A stretch of DNA of 53,628 nucleotides, taken from positions 1 to 53,628 of the forward strand of contig JAFZIO010000058.1 of the NCBI GenBank assembly GCA_017554335.1, given 5' to 3'. The stretch is from Bacteroidales bacterium (GTDB lineage: Bacteria > Bacteroidota > Bacteroidia > Bacteroidales > UBA932). This document shows positions 27,306 to 35,538 of this stretch, piece after piece. Both the position numbers and the translations under genes were made by a program. The notes under the pieces are model-generated. The model was not told the origin of the DNA. It saw only the letters and a list, made by a program, of their open reading frames with translations, and did not search any database. The first letter of the stretch is position 1. Each line of letters begins with the position of its first letter.

Positions 27306-28813
27306 GACCTGATGTATTTCAGTACCGGCTGACGCGCGGCCGTGGTCTCGTCGGGACGTCCAATGGGCGTATTGTGAGGGGCCGTATGCAGCATTTCGGA
27401 ATCTTCTGCCGCCTCGCGGGCAATGACGCGCATCACCTCGATGAAGGCATCGATGGTCTCCAGCGACTCGGTCTCCGTGGGCTCTATCATAATGGCCTGG
27501 TGGAAGAGCAGCGGGAAGTAGATGGTGGGTGCGTGGAAGCCGTAGTCCAGCAGCCTCTTGGCCACGTCCAGGGTGCTTACGCCGTTGGGCTCGGCAAGGC
27601 CGTCGAACACGAATTCGTGCTTGCAGACGGTGGGTATGGGCAGCTTGTAGCAGTCCTTGAGGCTCTCCTTGATGTAGTTGGCGGAGAGGGTCGCAAGAGG
27701 GCCGGCCATCTTGAGGTTCTCGCGTCCGAGCGCCAGGATGTAGGCGCATGCGCGGAGGATGATGCCGAAGTTGCCGTGGAAGCCGCTGGTGCGGGGTATG
27801 TCCAGAAGGGGCACGAGCTTGTCGGCCACACCTACGGGACCGCTGCCGGGGCCGCCTCCGCCGTGAGGGGTGGAGAAGGTCTTATGCAGGTTGAGATGCA
27901 TGATGTCGAAGCCCATGTCGCCGGGGCGCACGACTCCCATGAGGGGGTTCATGTTGGCGCCGTCGTAGTACAGCAGGCCTCCGCATTCGTGTACGAGTTC
28001 AGCTATCTCCTTGATATCGCGCTCGAAGAGGCCGAGGGTGTTGGGGTTGGTCATCATGATGCCGGCGATGTCGGGGCCGAGGAGTGGTTTGAGGTCCTCC
28101 ACGTCCACGAGGCCGTTTTCCTTTGACTTGACGACTACTATGTCGAGTCCGCAGACGGCGGCGCTGGCGGGGTTGGTGCCGTGGGCGCTGTCGGGGACTA
28201 TCACCTTGGTGCGGGCGAGGTCTCCCCTGCTCATGTGGTATTCGCGCATGAGCATGAGGCCGGTGAGTTCACCGTGGGCGCCGGCGCAGGGCAGGAAGGT
28301 GAAGTGCTTCATGCCGGTTATTTCTGCGAGGGCTTTGTCCATGAAGTCATAGACTGCCTGGATGCCCTTCGTGGTTTCTTTCGGCTGGAGGGGGTGTATG
28401 CCGTTGAACTGGCCGACTATCTCTTCGTTTATCTTGGGGTTGTACTTCATTGTACAGGAGCCCAGAGGATAGAAGCCGGTATCAACGCCGAAGTTCATCT
28501 GGCTCAGATTCGTATAGTGACGCACCACATCAGGTTCACTCACCTCGGGCAGATCCAACGGTGCTTCGCGCCAGACGCTGCCGGCTGACGTCGAGGCTGC
28601 AGCCCAGGCAGGGACGTGCCACCCTCGGCACGGAAGAGGGGGGACCACGTCAGTGGTGGGGTCGGAAGAAATCGGAGAATTTTGCGATCCTGCAAAATTG
28701 GACGAATCTTCCGACTCCCTGCCGGGCTGGCAGCCAAGAAGGCATGACGGCAGCGAATAGCCAATCCGGCCGGGTTTCGAGAGTTCGAATATCAGTTTAT
28801 CGTAGTATTTCAT
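27302..28813 (-). CDS. gcvPB: Glycine dehydrogenase (decarboxylating) subunit 2, with in-frame repeat insertion
   Basis: The C-terminal half of the split P protein, which decarboxylates glycine with PLP and passes the aminomethyl group to GcvH. The PLP lysine is in [11 protein letters not shown] near residue 308, with [13 protein letters not shown] near 112. The protein is 503 aa against a usual 480 or fewer: residues of about 24-75 ([13 protein letters not shown] to AGSVWR) have no counterpart in the family and coincide with a structured repeat (28596-28735). The flanking [16 protein letters not shown] and [13 protein letters not shown] are normal, the frame is open, and the insertion lies in the N-terminal linker, so activity may persist. 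Four-base overlaps join it to gcvPA and the phosphoesterase. Confidence 0.94.
   Translation of the reverse strand: MKYYDKLIFELSKPGRIGYSLPSCLLGCQPGRESEDSSNFAGSQNSPISSDPTTDVVPPLPCRGWHVPAWAAASTSAGSVWREAPLDLPEVSEPDVVRHYTNLSQMNFGVDTGFYPLGSCTMKYNPKINEEIVGQFNGIHPLQPKETTKGIQAVYDFMDKALAEITGMKHFTFLPCAGAHGELTGLMLMREYHMSRGDLARTKVIVPDSAHGTNPASAAVCGLDIVVVKSKENGLVDVEDLKPLLGPDIAGIMMTNPNTLGLFERDIKEIAELVHECGGLLYYDGANMNPLMGVVRPGDMGFDIMHLNLHKTFSTPHGGGGPGSGPVGVADKLVPLLDIPRTSGFHGNFGIILRACAYILALGRENLKMAGPLATLSANYIKESLKDCYKLPIPTVCKHEFVFDGLAEPNGVSTLDVAKRLLDYGFHAPTIYFPLLFHQAIMIEPTETESLETIDAFIEVMRVIAREAAEDSEMLHTAPHNTPIGRPDETTAARQPVLKYIRS
28596..28735. repeat. Structured palindromic repeat inside gcvPB
   Basis: Outer arms GCTGCAGCCCAGGCAGGG and CCCTGCCGGGCTGGCAGC pair nearly fully. 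Within one side an inner hairpin pairs GTCGGAAGA and AATTTTGC blocks (28660-28716) around GATCCT, and the other side holds small hairpins (GTGCC/GGCAC, CCAC/GTGG). The whole could fold into a branched, cloverleaf-like structure. It is multiple-of-three compatible and adds about 50 codons to gcvPB. Confidence 0.75.
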
Positions 28814-30123
28814 AGAGCGGCCTCCTTGATAACGTTAACGAGATTATCGATCTCCTCTTTGGTACGGCGCTCGGTGACGCAGAAGGTCACGTAGCCTTCT
28901 TCGGTCTGGAGGGCGGCGAAGAAGCCGGCGTCCAAAAGCGCCTGCTGGAGCTTCTTCACATCGCACAGAGGCTTGAGTGCGAACTCCTTAAGGAACTCGC
29001 GTCCCTCGAACGGATCCTCGAACTTGCCCGTGGCGAGCAAAGCGTCGTGCAGGTAATGGGAACCGGCGTAGCAGAGCTCGTTGAGCTTGCGCATGCCTTC
29101 CGGGCCCATGAGGGAAAGGTACACCGTGCACCACAGGGCCAGCAGGGACTCGTTGGAGCAGATGTTGGAAGTGGCCTTCTCGCGGCGGATGTGCTGCTCG
29201 CGAGCCTGAAGGGTAAGCACGAAAGCGCGGCGGCCTTCGGCGTCGGCGGTCTGGCCCACGATACGGCCGGGGAGCTTACGCATCCACTCGTTCCTGCAGG
29301 CCATGAAGCCAACGTAAGGGCCTCCGTAGCAGAGAGGTATGCCGAGGCTCTGCCCGTCTCCTACGGCGATGTCGGCGCCCCATTCGGCAGGAGACTTTAC
29401 CACGGCGAGGGCGGAAGGGTCGCAATATTCGACCAGCAGGCCGCCCGCCTCATGTACCATGTCCGCAAGGCCAAGGTGGCTCTCGATGATGCCGAAGCGG
29501 TTGATCGACGGCACGATGACGCCGGCAAGGTCAAGCGTACCTTCGCCGACGGCCTCGTACACGTCGTCCGTAACCACCAGGTTGATGCCGGAATACTTGG
29601 CATAGGTCCTCAGAACCGCCAGCACGTTGGGCAGCAGGCGGTCGGATGCGACCACGGTGTTGCGCTTGCGGGTGCAGGCGACGCACATGCGCATGGCCTC
29701 CGCAGCAGCGGTGGGGCCGTCGTACATGGAGGCGTTCGCGACATCCATTCCGGTGAGGTTGCAGATCATGGTCTGCCACTCGAAAATGTAGCGCAGCGTA
29801 CCCTGGGAGATCTCGCACTGGTAGGGAGTGTAAGCAGTAAGGAACTCCGAACGGGAGGTGATATAAGGGATCACGGAAGGGGTGTAGTGGTCGTAGGCAC
29901 CGGCGCCGACGAACACCTTGAGTTCGGTGTCCTTGGCGGCCAGGTCCTTGAACCAGGCACGCACTTCCTCCTCGCTCTTGGCGGAAGGCAGGTCATATTC
30001 GCCCTTGTGGACGAACTCTGCCGGCACATCGGAGTACAGCTCATCCATGGACTGCACGCCGATACGCTCCAGCATGGTCCGGATGTCCTCCTTTGTGTGG
30101 GGGAAATATGAAAAGTTGCTCAT
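28810..30123 (-). CDS. gcvPA: Glycine dehydrogenase (decarboxylating) subunit 1
   Basis: A 437-aa product, the N-terminal half of the split P protein, which dimerises with GcvPB to make the active decarboxylase. It starts with [19 protein letters not shown] and contains the GcvPA blocks [19 protein letters not shown] and [12 protein letters not shown], followed by [10 protein letters not shown]. Length is normal and no insertion is seen. The order T-H-PA-PB in one transcript matches other split-P bacteria. A two-base gap follows gcvH. Confidence 0.96.
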   Translation of the reverse strand: MSNFSYFPHTKEDIRTMLERIGVQSMDELYSDVPAEFVHKGEYDLPSAKSEEEVRAWFKDLAAKDTELKVFVGAGAYDHYTPSVIPYITSRSEFLTAYTPYQCEISQGTLRYIFEWQTMICNLTGMDVANASMYDGPTAAAEAMRMCVACTRKRNTVVASDRLLPNVLAVLRTYAKYSGINLVVTDDVYEAVGEGTLDLAGVIVPSINRFGIIESHLGLADMVHEAGGLLVEYCDPSALAVVKSPAEWGADIAVGDGQSLGIPLCYGGPYVGFMACRNEWMRKLPGRIVGQTADAEGRRAFVLTLQAREQHIRREKATSNICSNESLLALWCTVYLSLMGPEGMRKLNELCYAGSHYLHDALLATGKFEDPFEGREFLKEFALKPLCDVKKLQQALLDAGFFAALQTEEGYVTFCVTERRTKEEIDNLVNVIKEAAL

Positions 30124-30125
30124 TT

Positions 30126-30503
30126 CTACTTGGCGATAGCTGAGTAGGCGGCTGCATCCATGAGGGCGGAGAGTTCGGACTCGTCGCTCATGCGCACCTT
30201 GATGATCCAGGCAGCGTAGGCATCCTCATTGACTTTCTCGGGAGCGGCCTCAAGTTCGGAGTTGACTTCTACCACGGTGCCGCTGACGGGGCTGTAGAGT
30301 TCGCTGGAAGCCTTCACGCTCTCCAGGGCGCCGAATTCTTCGCCGGCCTCGACCTCGTCGCCTTCGGAGGGAAGGTCAACATAGGTGATATCGCCCATCT
30401 CGGCCTGTGCGAAATCTGAAACTCCTATGACGGCGATGCCGTCTTCTACTTTTACCCATTCATGTGACTCGCTGTAAAGGAGTCCTTCGATGACTTTGCT
30501 CAT
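30126..30503 (-). CDS. gcvH: Glycine cleavage system H protein
   Basis: The 125-aa carrier protein shuttles the aminomethyl group from P to T protein on a lipoyl arm. Lys64 in the motif ESVKASS is the lipoylation site, placed in a standard single-hybrid barrel fold (GISDFAQ-like VIGVSDFAQAEMGDITYVDLP). It requires lipoate attachment; lplA lies two genes upstream. It overlaps gcvT by 4 nt. Confidence 0.97.
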   Translation of the reverse strand: MSKVIEGLLYSESHEWVKVEDGIAVIGVSDFAQAEMGDITYVDLPSEGDEVEAGEEFGALESVKASSELYSPVSGTVVEVNSELEAAPEKVNEDAYAAWIIKVRMSDESELSALMDAAAYSAIAK

Positions 30504-31603
30504 TTCTTATAGTTTGTTTTGTAAAAACGTTTCTTGACCACGACGCCCGGGAAGGTGTTCTTGCGGATGCGTACGTACAATTTGGTGTCCAAAGCTGAGT
30601 AGGCGCTGTCCACGAGGGCGAAGCAGATGCTCTTTTCCAGGGAAATGGAATGGTATCCGGTAGTGACTTCTCCCACCACGGTGCCGTCTTCCAGCTCCAC
30701 GGGGTAGCCGTGACGAGGGATGGCCTTGTCTGCCAGCTCTATTCCCACCAGCTTGCGGGCCACGCCTTCCGCCTTCTGCTTAACCAGGGCGTCCTTGCCG
30801 ATGAACTCGGGCTTGTCCAGCTTGCAGAACATGGAGAGTCCGGCCATAACGGGGCTGATTTCCGGGCTTAGCTCGTCTCCGTAAAGCGGCAGGCCGGCCT
30901 CGAAACGCAGGGTGTCGCGGCAACCGAGCCCGCAAGGCTTGATTCCGTCTTCCAGGAGAGCGGCCCACATGTCCTTGATATTGTCAGGAGACGCATAGAT
31001 TTCGAACCCGTCTTCCCCGGTATATCCGGTACGGCTCACGATGACGCGGCCGCCGTCTTCGTCTTCCAGGTCGTAGAAGGTGTAGAATTCAAGCTCGCGC
31101 AGCTCCTCGATGCCGAAATAGCGCACCAGGGCGTCCTCTGCCTGAGGGCCCTGGAGGGCAATCTGGCCCCAGGAATCGGAATCGTTGAACACTTCCGCCT
31201 GATAACCTTCGACCTGCTCCTTCATCCACTCGTAATCCTTGTCGATGTTGGCGGCGTTGACCACCAGCAGGAAGCCGCTTTCGAACTCCTTGTAGACGAG
31301 CAGGTCGTCCACCACTCCGCCGTCCGGATAGCACATCATACCATAAAGGATGTGTCCCGGCTCCAGGCCGCGTACGTCGTTCGTGAAGATGTGGTTGACG
31401 AAGGCCTCGGCATCCGGCCCGTCGATAAAGATTTCGCCCATGTGAGATACGTCGAACATGCCTGCGGCTTTGCGTACGGCATTGTGTTCGTCGATTATGC
31501 CGGAATACTGTATGGGCATGTCAAAGCCTGCGAAGGGACTCATTTTAGCCCCGAGAGCGACGTGCTCGTCGTGCAGGCATGTGGTTTTGAGTTCTTGGTC
31601 CAT
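30500..31603 (-). CDS. gcvT: Glycine cleavage system aminomethyltransferase (T protein)
   Basis: The 367-aa enzyme moves the methylene group from aminomethyl-H protein to tetrahydrofolate, releasing ammonia. Typical blocks are AGFDMPIQYSGI near residue 27, MFDVSHMGEI near 52, and SRTGYTGEDGFEIY near 190. It is first in the gcv operon. The consensus promoter at 31611-31641 places the transcription start within about two bases of the ATG, so the message is nearly leaderless and no glycine riboswitch can fit upstream. Length and motifs are normal. Confidence 0.96.
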   Translation of the reverse strand: MDQELKTTCLHDEHVALGAKMSPFAGFDMPIQYSGIIDEHNAVRKAAGMFDVSHMGEIFIDGPDAEAFVNHIFTNDVRGLEPGHILYGMMCYPDGGVVDDLLVYKEFESGFLLVVNAANIDKDYEWMKEQVEGYQAEVFNDSDSWGQIALQGPQAEDALVRYFGIEELRELEFYTFYDLEDEDGGRVIVSRTGYTGEDGFEIYASPDNIKDMWAALLEDGIKPCGLGCRDTLRFEAGLPLYGDELSPEISPVMAGLSMFCKLDKPEFIGKDALVKQKAEGVARKLVGIELADKAIPRHGYPVELEDGTVVGEVTTGYHSISLEKSICFALVDSAYSALDTKLYVRIRKNTFPGVVVKKRFYKTNYKK

Positions 31604-31610
31604 AGTTCGT

Positions 31611-31641
31611 CAAAGATACGAACTTTATAGCGCTTTTCCAA
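31611..31641 (-). promoter_or_regulatory. Promoter of the gcv operon
   Basis: TTG (31639-31641), 20 nt, TATCTTTG (31611-31618) on the minus strand. The -33 box lies inside the last codons of lplA. Only seven bases separate the -7 element from the gcvT ATG. Confidence 0.8.
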
Positions 31642-32335
31642 GAATAAAAGATGGCTCCGTGTAGCTTTTTTCTATATCTTCTATGGCCCTTACATCGGCG
31701 GTCCCCAGAAGCTCTTCACCCCGGCTGAAAGCCTTGATCAAGGCGTCGCATAGTTCCTCCGGGGAAAGCTCCAGTCCAAGTTCCGAAAGATTGGCCACCC
31801 GCTGCCGTACAGACCGGATTCCGTGCTTCGCCAGCTTCTCCCCCGTGGGCGTTATGGCCTTTGCGAGCATGTCGAAATCGACCGAATGCAAAAGCGTCCC
31901 GTGGACTATGCTTCCGTGCGGCAGGCTGAAGAAGGCGTTGCCGGAAACTTTGGCCCCGTCGACCAGTATATCGTTGTGCGCCGTGCATACGGCCGGCAGG
32001 CCGAGGGACTGCAGGACACCCGCATACTGGTCAAGGAAACTCTTAAAGACTGTTTCCACCCCTTTCTGAGAAGTGATGTAGGAAACCATGATGTTCCCCA
32101 TGTCCGCATAGACGCATCCCCCACCGCTTTTGCGGCGTACTATATTAATGCCGTGCTCCATGCAGAAAGGCAGGTTGACTTCCGTCTCCAGAACCTGGTT
32201 GCGCCCTATTATAACCGTAGGAGCCACCCTCCAGACAAAAAAGCCGCAGCCGTAAGCCGCAGCCACATGCTCCTCCATAGCCAGGTAGAAAGACAAAGGT
32301 CTTCCAGCAGAATCCGGGAGGACTATGTGCTTCAT
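31625..32335 (-). CDS. lplA: Lipoate--protein ligase family protein
   Basis: A 236-aa enzyme of the biotin/lipoate ligase fold that activates lipoate with ATP and attaches it to lysines of H protein and 2-oxoacid dehydrogenases. The lipoate-binding loop RRKSGGGCVYAD lies near residue 69, and the catalytic lysine region reads DILVDGAKVSGNAFF near 128. It is shorter than E. coli LplA and lacks the C-terminal accessory domain, as common in this group. The start MKHIVLPDS is set by overlap with the preceding stop (TAATG). Position just before the gcv promoter fits a supply role for GcvH; octanoyltransferase activity is an alternative. Confidence 0.87.
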   Translation of the reverse strand: MKHIVLPDSAGRPLSFYLAMEEHVAAAYGCGFFVWRVAPTVIIGRNQVLETEVNLPFCMEHGINIVRRKSGGGCVYADMGNIMVSYITSQKGVETVFKSFLDQYAGVLQSLGLPAVCTAHNDILVDGAKVSGNAFFSLPHGSIVHGTLLHSVDFDMLAKAITPTGEKLAKHGIRSVRQRVANLSELGLELSPEELCDALIKAFSRGEELLGTADVRAIEDIEKSYTEPSFILGKAL

Positions 32336-32802
32336 TATTGCAACAGTTTCAGATCCTTCTTGAGAATCATCTTGGGCTCCATCATGGATACCTTCTGGAA
32401 AAGCCTGATACGGTTGCCCAGGGACAGGAAGACCTTGTCTTCGTGTTTTCCCTTGCGCCACCACTTGTAGAAGCCTACAGGATCGTTCTCGTAAGGAATC
32501 TTTGCCAGGATGCCTGTGCTGTAACCGGGATAGTCGATAATGAGCTGAAGGCCCATGAAACGTTTGTAATATTCGGGATCCGCTCTGCGGAGCTTGCTGA
32601 CAAGAGGATTCAGCACTTCAAAGTTATCGACCTGTAACACCTTGTCTTTCACTATCATACGATGAATCCGGACGGGATCGGCATTGAGCCATGCCCCAAC
32701 TTTCATGGTGACGGGGCCTTCTTCGGTGTCGAGCGTGAGCTCATCCATCGAGTAGTAAATCTTCTCCGGATCCAGAGGGAACAGTGCTTCTGCTTCCATC
32801 AA
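32335..32802 (-). CDS. Conserved-looking protein of unknown function
   Basis: I do not recognise this 155-aa protein. It has no signal peptide, membrane segment or cysteine pair. It is rich in charged and aromatic residues, with a beta-like first half (MDELTLDTEEGPVTMKVG) and a C-terminal part with PVGFYKWWRKGKHEDK and a Lys-rich end. Its stop codon overlaps the lplA start by one base (TAATG), so the two are translationally coupled, which suggests a role linked to lipoate or the gcv system. A TAAATTTG element on the minus strand at 32831-32838 supports transcription starting just ahead of it. Start could be either of two adjacent Met codons. Confidence 0.75.
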   Translation of the reverse strand: MMEAEALFPLDPEKIYYSMDELTLDTEEGPVTMKVGAWLNADPVRIHRMIVKDKVLQVDNFEVLNPLVSKLRRADPEYYKRFMGLQLIIDYPGYSTGILAKIPYENDPVGFYKWWRKGKHEDKVFLSLGNRIRLFQKVSMMEPKMILKKDLKLLQ

Positions 32803-32826
32803 ATAATACTCTACATAGGTGTACAG

Positions 32827-32857
32827 TTGGCAAATTTAAGAATTTTTTTTAGATTTG
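32827..32857 (+). promoter_or_regulatory. Promoter of arginase-like gene, overlapping a minus-strand element
   Basis: TTG (32827-32829), 20 nt, TAGATTTG (32850-32857) on the plus strand, with the ATG only 7 bases later. TAAATTTG for the opposite gene (32831-32838) lies within the same spacer, so the two promoters should compete. Confidence 0.75.
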
Positions 32858-32864
32858 TTAAGTT

Positions 32865-33506
32865 ATGAACATATTTATTAACATCAGCGGCGTTTACGAC
32901 GAAGAATCCTGGTTCCCGGAAGGTTCCCGGATTATAAACCTCAGACACCTTGAAGGCTGCTGCTGTTATTGTGATCCCGAAGCGGAAGCGGCCCTCCGTG
33001 AGGCCATCGCCCCGTATCCAGCCTGCGGTCTCCACTGGATAGACACAGGCGACTACCATTACCTGAGCAAGCTGTGGATGGAAAAGATAGACGAGCCTTT
33101 TGTGCTGGCGCTGTTCGACAACCACCCCGACGACCAGCCCGGAGCATTCGGTAACCTGCTGAGCTGCGGCAGCTGGGTGCAGGCGGCAAGGGAAAGCCTG
33201 CCCATGATGAAGGCCGACTACCTGAACACCGGAACCATTCCCGGAGACCTTCCGGTGTACTTGTCCATAGACCTGGATGTAATGCCCGGGCAATTCGCCC
33301 GTACGGACTGGGACCAGGGAGAAATGTCTCCCAACAGCCTGCTTGCCGCCATTGACGAAATTGCCCGCGGGCATCGAATCCTGGGTGCCGACATTTGCGG
33401 AGGCATCACATCGTCCAAGGGAGCCCTGGCCGAAGACTTCGCCGTCAACTCCCGCACCCGGGAGCTTTTAAACAGTTATTTCAGTTATCTTACAAAAACC
33501 AGGTGA
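32865..33506 (+). CDS. Arginase/ureohydrolase-fold protein
   Basis: A 213-aa protein with a reduced form of the arginase metal site. Candidate ligands appear in order: GDYHYLSKL near residue 62, DNHPDDQP near 85 (the DxHxD-like motif), and YLSIDLDVMPG near 127 (DxD motif). It is much shorter than arginase or agmatinase (around 300 aa), so the substrate is uncertain. Other short members occur in Bacteroidota with no assigned activity. It is transcribed alone from a consensus promoter. Its 3' end overlaps the convergent pilus gene by 22 nt. Confidence 0.78.
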   Translation: MNIFINISGVYDEESWFPEGSRIINLRHLEGCCCYCDPEAEAALREAIAPYPACGLHWIDTGDYHYLSKLWMEKIDEPFVLALFDNHPDDQPGAFGNLLSCGSWVQAARESLPMMKADYLNTGTIPGDLPVYLSIDLDVMPGQFARTDWDQGEMSPNSLLAAIDEIARGHRILGADICGGITSSKGALAEDFAVNSRTRELLNSYFSYLTKTR

Positions 33507-34756
33507 CTTGCGCTCAATGCGCCGTCCCAGGACGTTACGGTAATTTCCATGCATGAACCCGGAGGAGCTTCATCAAGGGCACTTACCGAAAAGCATAGAC
33601 CCGACCAGTCGAGTACTGTATCAAAGCAGTCTGCATCCCCGCTCAGCTCATAAGTATAATCTCCCGCCTCATAACTGATGTTTGTATCTATGTAGATATT
33701 ATCCCATTCTCCGGGCTCGAGCTCCGTATAAGAGGTCCGGAAACCGAGGGAACGTGTATCGCAGACTGTACAGCTGCTCCTCCAGTCGTTGCGGAAGCAG
33801 ACATCGTCCGTGAAACGCAGTGTTATGTTGTAACGCCAGTTACGGTTTACGTCAAAGTTGCTGCATGCGTCTTCCCCCAGGAAAAACTTGGTCACTACAG
33901 GCTCCGCCTTGAACTCTCCCCTTATGTCTGTATATTCTCCCTCCACTTCGATATAAGTGCAGAATCCCGGATCACCTCCGGACTGCGTAACCCTTGCGGG
34001 GTTTTTCAGGTTCGGATCGGTGTTGTTGGGAAGCAGAGTCCCCTGCTTGTTTTCCAGCACATAGAACTTGGTCTCCCAGCCGCTGTTGAGCAAGACCATG
34101 TCGTTGCTGTCAGACAGATCCCCGTCCGTCACGTCCCCGCTCCCCTGCGCCCGGCCGTCCCCGAAGAAGGGGCATACCGTATTCATCTGGCGCACTTTTA
34201 CAGAGTTGATCGTGAGGCTGCCGTGCTGCAATCCGGATTTATCCAGCTGCAGGGTGATATCAGCCACCAGCCGTTTGAGCTTGACTTGCACAACGGGCTG
34301 GTACTTTGCAACGGTTATAGTCTCGCGTCCGCACATTGGGATGCCGTTCGCTATTATGTCGTCCATTCCTCCTATCCTGTACACAAAATCATTCAAGGCG
34401 GCATCAAGCGAAGCAGGAGGCGTATGTACACTGTTGTTGGCAACCACGATTATATCATAGGTCGAACCGACAATCAGGCGGGTAGAGACGGTCATGGCGG
34501 AGGAGCCGCCGGCGTCCCTGTTCATGCACAACCTTGTCCTCAACACCCCGGAATCGTAGATAAATATATCCACTTTATTCAAAGACATCTGTTCGTCCGG
34601 GATGCAGCTTTTTGTGCCTTCGTACGTATCCGCATCTGCGATTATTGCGAAAACCACATCACTCTGCTCCTCCAGGTCTTCAACCGGTGGCATCCTTTCA
34701 TACTCGCAGGCGCATATAGTGCAAAGTGCGAGCAGTATTGTTATACAATATCTCAT
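33485..34756 (-). CDS. Type V pilus tip-like lipoprotein (DUF4906-type)
   Basis: A 423-aa lipoprotein with lipobox ICAC after a short signal peptide. The region of about 40-170 resembles the N-terminal fimbrillin fold (VDIFIYDSGVLR, then VVANNSV), and the C-terminal half has extra beta domains with cysteine pairs such as SSCTVCDTR. The third gene of a fimA-fimB-like set usually encodes a minor or tip subunit, which is the assignment here by position and architecture. It follows the FimB-like gene by 3 nt. Lipidation and later proteolysis in the outer membrane are expected from the family. Confidence 0.72.
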   Translation of the reverse strand: MRYCITILLALCTICACEYERMPPVEDLEEQSDVVFAIIADADTYEGTKSCIPDEQMSLNKVDIFIYDSGVLRTRLCMNRDAGGSSAMTVSTRLIVGSTYDIIVVANNSVHTPPASLDAALNDFVYRIGGMDDIIANGIPMCGRETITVAKYQPVVQVKLKRLVADITLQLDKSGLQHGSLTINSVKVRQMNTVCPFFGDGRAQGSGDVTDGDLSDSNDMVLLNSGWETKFYVLENKQGTLLPNNTDPNLKNPARVTQSGGDPGFCTYIEVEGEYTDIRGEFKAEPVVTKFFLGEDACSNFDVNRNWRYNITLRFTDDVCFRNDWRSSCTVCDTRSLGFRTSYTELEPGEWDNIYIDTNISYEAGDYTYELSGDADCFDTVLDWSGLCFSVSALDEAPPGSCMEITVTSWDGALSASHLVFVR

Positions 34757-34759
34757 AAT

Positions 34760-35533
34760 TTAGTATTCAATTATCGGGATTGTTTCCTGGCCCCAGCCTT
34801 CTATTGTCAGGGCAGCATACGATTTTTCCAAATCGACCGTCATGGAAATATCCCTCAGATCTTCATCCTTAAAACTGTATCCGGAGGACGCTATCAAGGC
34901 CCCGAGAGCAATTGAGCGCACTGTCTCCCCACCTACGATTACATTCAGGGAAAGGTCGTCGTCCAGTTGCCTGGGCAGACGTATGCAATAGTCCCGGGAG
35001 TCCTTGTCCCCTTCAGGAAGGCAGTTGAAGTCCCCTTCGTACGGAGCGGCGTCCAACAGGTCGTAACCGCTGACTTTACCGCTTATGCCAAGGGTCATAC
35101 CTTCCTTCAGATTATAGACAGTCAGGAGCAAACGCGCAAAGTTCTTATGCAAGCTTACCTGGTATTCCATGCTCTCTCCCGTCAAGTCAGTGCTGGTATT
35201 GCTGCTGAACAATTCATCACACTGGTTCTCCGTCTTTATACCAAGCCTTCGGCCCTTCAGGAGACTCATGTTTGTAATGCCGGTGAAAACTGTTATCATA
35301 GTTGGTTTGCGGCTGACGGTAATCATGCAGTTGCCGGACTCGAAGTCTTCCCTGCTCAACATTTCCTGTTTTACCACTGACCCGTCCTGTACAAGGCTGA
35401 CTACGACGCTTCCTTCTGTCTTGAGCTTTTCAGTAGGCCGGATCAACAAGTCACAGGGACAGCCTGAGCGGTTTTCCTTGACGGTGCATGCACATGGAAG
35501 CAAAAGAGCAACCATACATAAAATCCGGCGCAT
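34760..35533 (-). CDS. FimB/Mfa2-family fimbrial anchor subunit
   Basis: A 257-aa lipoprotein, lipobox LPCAC, followed by ENRSGCPCDLLI, the start typical of Mfa2/FimB. These proteins anchor type V pili to the outer membrane and limit fibre length. Two beta-domain halves are suggested by the strand pattern, with the fimbrillin-like block ITVFTGITNMSLL near residue 88. It lies between the major subunit and the tip-like gene, 5 and 3 nt from them. Overall length is near the usual 280-320, slightly short. Confidence 0.8.
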   Translation of the reverse strand: MRRILCMVALLLPCACTVKENRSGCPCDLLIRPTEKLKTEGSVVVSLVQDGSVVKQEMLSREDFESGNCMITVSRKPTMITVFTGITNMSLLKGRRLGIKTENQCDELFSSNTSTDLTGESMEYQVSLHKNFARLLLTVYNLKEGMTLGISGKVSGYDLLDAAPYEGDFNCLPEGDKDSRDYCIRLPRQLDDDLSLNVIVGGETVRSIALGALIASSGYSFKDEDLRDISMTVDLEKSYAALTIEGWGQETIPIIEY

Positions 35534-35538
35534 AAGGC

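Noticed and set aside
27306-27749. N-terminal extension of the phosphoesterase gene
   Set aside because: It is an out-of-frame reading of gcvPB; the signal peptide starts at 27305 with an ATGA overlap.
31604-31625. Glycine riboswitch before gcvT
   Set aside because: Only a few bases lie between the predicted transcription start and the ATG; no aptamer can fit.
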